Assembly: GCA_002314445.1 (NCBI GenBank)
Contig: DCFX01000061.1
Coordinates: 11,283-75,282 of the forward strand
Length of the DNA: 64,000 nt
DNA from: Treponema sp. UBA1793
Lineage (GTDB): Bacteria > Spirochaetota > Spirochaetia > Treponematales > Treponemataceae
Direction: 5' to 3'
Shown here: in pieces, positions 61,196 to 64,000 of the stretch
Numbering within the stretch: position 1 is the first letter of the stretch
How the letters are laid out: each line of letters begins with the position of its first letter
Notes under the pieces: model-generated
Told to the model about the DNA's origin: nothing
The model's database searches: none
The model's input: only the letters and a program-made list of their open reading frames with translations
Program-made: the position numbers and the translations under genes

Positions 61196-63856
61196 TCAGT
61201 CAGTCACTTTGAGAACGGCACAGGTCAGTCCGTCCAGAGTAACAATTGAACCGGAGGTGCTCACACCTGATGGAGACGAAATGGCTGTTGTTCCGGCACT
61301 GTCCGCATCGGCATACACCGAATATGTTCCTGTCACGCCGGTATCAACAGCAGAGGAGGTCGCTGCCCCGTTCATAACGACTATCCACGTGCAGTTGTCC
61401 GCACTGTCATTAATCTTATATGCTGCCTGTTGTGTGGAATTCGTCGTAATCTGGGAAATATTGCTTTCTACGGCAGATTTTGATCCGAGCCTGAATGCTC
61501 CGACCGACCGCCGCAATGCAACAAGTCCTGCTGTATAATCATGAAGCCCCTGATATGCATCATCAAGTGTCCATACAATCTGATTTATGTTGTCGGATGC
61601 ATCATAACTGTTGCGGACATAATTTCCGAGGCATTCTCCCGAACCTGTAGAGCTGGTCACCGCATTCAGACTGGGCTTTGTACGCCCGCGTTCCTGTCCG
61701 CCGTGAAGAAATGCGATTCCCTGGCTTGTGAGCGCGATGAAGTTGCCCATCTTTATGCGTTTTACCAGTTCCGGCTCGTTGGCGTCATCTGTAAGTCCTG
61801 TGTTATATGAAATCGTATCGTGCAGGGTAAGCCCGTCGTGGCAGACAAGGAACTGCACGTTGTCACCGGGATCATCAGCCGTATATGAATCTGAACGCGA
61901 TTTTGACGGCAGCCCTATAAGGTTATAAAAAAACCGCGTCGAACTGACTGCCGTACTGCCTGTAATGAATCCTTTCCCAACATCCGACATGCCGCCTGCT
62001 TTTGTTAAATTGCGGATGTTGTCGTTAAAAACAGCGCAATCGTCAGTGCTTGTCATATATGTCTGATCCATCGCGCCTGACAGGCTGTACTGCCAGCCTT
62101 CGCCTATAAACAGTGTGTCAGAATCAAGAGCGGAGGCCTTCGCATACGAAGCTTCAACAGCATCCGCATTGAGCAGTCCCATAATATCAAACCGGTAACC
62201 GTCAACCTTATATTCTTTTGTCCAGTACTCAATGGAATCTTCCATCAGTTTTGCCATCATCTTCTTTTCGGTCGCGGTGTCGTTTCCGCATCCCGACTGA
62301 TTTGTAAAACTTCCGTCGGACTCGCGGAAATAATAATCGGGAACGATTTCGTTAAGCAGGAAAACCTTTGCCATATGGTTGTAGACGACATCGAGGATAA
62401 CACCCATACCTTTTTCATGGCATGCATTAATCAAATCCTTAAGTTCGGTAACACGAGCGTACGGATCGGAAGCATCCGACGAGTACCATCCTTCCGGCGT
62501 AAAATAGTTGTGAGGATCGTATCCCCAGTTATAATTATTGCCGGATGCCGTACCGCTGCTTTCATATGAACGGTCTGACTCGTTTCCGTAGTACCAGTTC
62601 AGAACGGGGAGCAGCTCGATATGCGTTACGCCGAGAGACTTTAAATAATCAAGCTTGTCTATAAATCCCTCATACGTTCCGCGTTTTGCATCTGCAACGC
62701 CGGAATCCGATGCAATGGTAAAATCCCGGACGGACACTTCATAAATAACTGCATCTTCCCGCTGAGCAAGCGACACATAACTGTTTGTTACGGAACCCAT
62801 CTTACCTGAATCAAACAGGTATCCGCGGCCGGCTGTGTCACCTTCGGTATTGCTGTTAAATGCCGCCATCGTTTTTGCATACGGATCAAGCACGTAATGA
62901 GACTCGCCGTTATTAGTTACGGTAAAATTATAATAATATTCTTTGTATGACGAGAGACTTCCCTGTGACCAAACGCCGGCATCTCCTCTGGTCATAGTAA
63001 ACGTCTGGGCAGGATTCGCATCATCGGCCCCCGTATATACATTCAGGACGACAGACGATGCAAGTGGTGCCCATAATTTGACGGTATCCGTTCCGTTCCA
63101 TCCAAGGTCAGAAACGGAAGATGCATCGAACCATGTGTCAATAAGAGAGCTGTCCAGTGAAGCCGCACGTGTATCAACATCGCCGTTCGTATCTGTCATT
63201 TTTACAGTAAACGGACCTTTTGCGGCATATGTATCTTTTAAACTTACCGATGTTACAACACTCGTATCCGAAACTGATGAAACTGTCACTTCGTTGCCGG
63301 ATCTGTCGTATACTTTGACATTATCTGTTGAAGGCGTAACGTCGTTGTATGAAATCGTTATTTCATATTCTGCTGTTATTTCTGCAGACCGCAGCCCCAT
63401 CGCCTGTTTTGTTAATTCTTTATTTATATAAACAATATTGCTGCCTGCATTGAAAAATACTTCGTTATATTTCTGGGGAAACAAAAACGAAATATCGGAT
63501 GAACCTGTCAGTTTGCTGCCGCTTGAATCTATAACAATCATGCTGACCTTCTGAGGGTCATCTGCAAGTTGTAAATCGGTACAGACAAAATCACCGTTTT
63601 TATGATCAAGGGCAAAACCGTCCGGCCATGAACGCCCCGCAGAAGCACAACTTGTCGCAACATCGTCCCAGACCCAGACTTTCAAGTTAGTTGCAGAACT
63701 CTTGTAATTAATCCGGAAATAACCGTCGGCAATCGTCGCAGAAGCGTCCGGCAGAGTAGATCCGCCGCCGGTATCGCCGCCGGAAGTGTTCGCACACCCT
63801 GCAAGTATTCCTGCACAGAGGATCAGTGGCAGCAGAATAAATAATACTTTCTTCAT
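61196..63856 (-). CDS. pulA: Surface lipoprotein pullulanase with CBM41 and CBM48
   Basis: The 886-aa protein begins with a lipobox ending GILAGC and a Gly-rich linker. Residues about 45-150 look like a CBM41 (PUD-type) starch-binding domain (YFRINYKSSATNLKVWVWDD). A further E-set region (about 160-230) and a CBM48 (about 245-340) lead into a GH13_14 barrel with YNWGYDP, DVVYNHM, YRFDIMG, FIGEGW and CHDGLTLHD. Its catalytic half is close to the cytoplasmic pullulanase at 55500, so the two are probably paralogues serving different compartments. AGGAG precedes the ATG. It has its own terminator, so it is outside the seven-gene operon. Confidence 0.94.
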   Translation of the reverse strand: MKKVLFILLPLILCAGILAGCANTSGGDTGGGSTLPDASATIADGYFRINYKSSATNLKVWVWDDVATSCASAGRSWPDGFALDHKNGDFVCTDLQLADDPQKVSMIVIDSSGSKLTGSSDISFLFPQKYNEVFFNAGSNIVYINKELTKQAMGLRSAEITAEYEITISYNDVTPSTDNVKVYDRSGNEVTVSSVSDTSVVTSVSLKDTYAAKGPFTVKMTDTNGDVDTRAASLDSSLIDTWFDASSVSDLGWNGTDTVKLWAPLASSVVLNVYTGADDANPAQTFTMTRGDAGVWSQGSLSSYKEYYYNFTVTNNGESHYVLDPYAKTMAAFNSNTEGDTAGRGYLFDSGKMGSVTNSYVSLAQREDAVIYEVSVRDFTIASDSGVADAKRGTYEGFIDKLDYLKSLGVTHIELLPVLNWYYGNESDRSYESSGTASGNNYNWGYDPHNYFTPEGWYSSDASDPYARVTELKDLINACHEKGMGVILDVVYNHMAKVFLLNEIVPDYYFRESDGSFTNQSGCGNDTATEKKMMAKLMEDSIEYWTKEYKVDGYRFDIMGLLNADAVEASYAKASALDSDTLFIGEGWQYSLSGAMDQTYMTSTDDCAVFNDNIRNLTKAGGMSDVGKGFITGSTAVSSTRFFYNLIGLPSKSRSDSYTADDPGDNVQFLVCHDGLTLHDTISYNTGLTDDANEPELVKRIKMGNFIALTSQGIAFLHGGQERGRTKPSLNAVTSSTGSGECLGNYVRNSYDASDNINQIVWTLDDAYQGLHDYTAGLVALRRSVGAFRLGSKSAVESNISQITTNSTQQAAYKINDSADNCTWIVVMNGAATSSAVDTGVTGTYSVYADADSAGTTAISSPSGVSTSGSIVTLDGLTCAVLKVTD

Positions 63857-63884
63857 ATTTTTCTCCTATAAAATTACTATTATC

Positions 63885-63925
63885 TCATTTTTTTGAGATT
63901 TTAAGTAAATTTTGTTGTATTTACT
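63885..63925. promoter_or_regulatory. Two small palindromes upstream of the lipoprotein pullulanase
   Basis: ATCTCA-T6-TGAGAT-like (about 63882-63900) and AGTAAAT (63904-63910)/ATTTACT (63919-63925) are inverted repeats. The second resembles the AGTAAAA/TTTTACT palindrome before the LacI gene (spacer eight versus seven), so it may be an operator of a LacI-type protein. Confidence 0.35.
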
Positions 63926-63979
63926 GCCATATTCTACATCATCCCGTCAAATTTGCAAGAAAAAAATTTCATATACTGC

Positions 63980-64000
63980 AATCAATAACCCCGCCGCAAG
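63980..64000. repeat. 21-bp dispersed repeat, copy 2 (cut by the window end)
   Basis: AATCAATAACCCCGCCGCAAG is identical to 3666-3686. The repeat probably continues beyond the window. Confidence 0.7.

Noticed and set aside
1..64000. Insertion sequences, integrases, phage genes or genomic-island borders
   Set aside because: No transposase, integrase or phage protein motif was seen, and the only tRNA (34171-34242) has no duplicated 3' end in the window that I could find.

Overview
The window looks like a spirochaete chromosome, most likely a carbohydrate-fermenting Treponema of the gut or rumen type. This rests on moderate GC content, many exported lipoproteins, an Ftp/ApbE-like FMN transferase lipoprotein, a single-polypeptide pyruvate:ferredoxin oxidoreductase (PFOR), the [FeFe]-hydrogenase maturase HydE, FecR-domain and beta-barrel proteins, and extensive alpha-glucan genes. 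The assignment comes from gene content only. No transposase, prophage or CRISPR array was seen.

Layout. 1-9.3 kb: the tail of a sugar-phosphate isomerase-like gene, an exported phosphatase with a glycogen-binding-type domain (laforin-like layout), an HU-like/DUF4469 protein, a phased 22-bp repeat array, a DTW-domain tRNA modification enzyme, apbE, aspS, a WecA/MraY-family transferase and manC. 9.3-20 kb: an NhaC antiporter, an orphan PTS EIIC, a GNAT-Nudix fusion, a YD-repeat protein coupled to a two-component system, a small Ala/Thr-rich lipoprotein, and a TrpXYZ-type ABC importer. 20-35.5 kb: a LacI regulator convergent with a GH130 mannosyl-glucose phosphorylase, a ModF-like double ATPase, GH18, UPF0210, GNAT, PutP, DUF1848, a threonine-aldolase-like enzyme, a trxB-GH3 pair, tRNA-Cys and hydE. 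35.5-50.2 kb: a FecR/outer-membrane/small periplasmic operon, PFOR, a polysaccharide deacetylase, an M29-like peptidase, a secreted beta-helix protein, a repeat-rich gap, a 900-aa protein joining a YidC/Oxa1 domain to a sulfatase-type domain, and an SLC13-like transporter. 50.3-64 kb: a large alpha-glucan locus on the minus strand.

The glucan locus reads as a seven-gene operon from a TTGACA promoter near 60.9 kb: a beta-barrel protein with an N-terminal glycogen-binding domain, a lipoprotein with two SusE/F-like modules, a cytoplasmic pullulanase, MalE, MalF, MalG and an amylase lipoprotein, ending at a strong terminator near 50.25 kb. A separate lipoprotein pullulanase with a CBM41 module lies just upstream. 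Together they suggest surface binding and trimming of starch, uptake of maltodextrins and debranching inside the cell. The exported CBM-phosphatase at the other end of the window could remove phosphate esters from starch.

The most unusual items are the YidC-sulfatase fusion, the laforin-like exported phosphatase, the Sus-like starch operon in a non-Bacteroidetes organism, a family of modular three-hairpin elements placed at stop codons, the 22-bp phased array, and repeated promoter/start-codon spacings that imply leaderless mRNAs.
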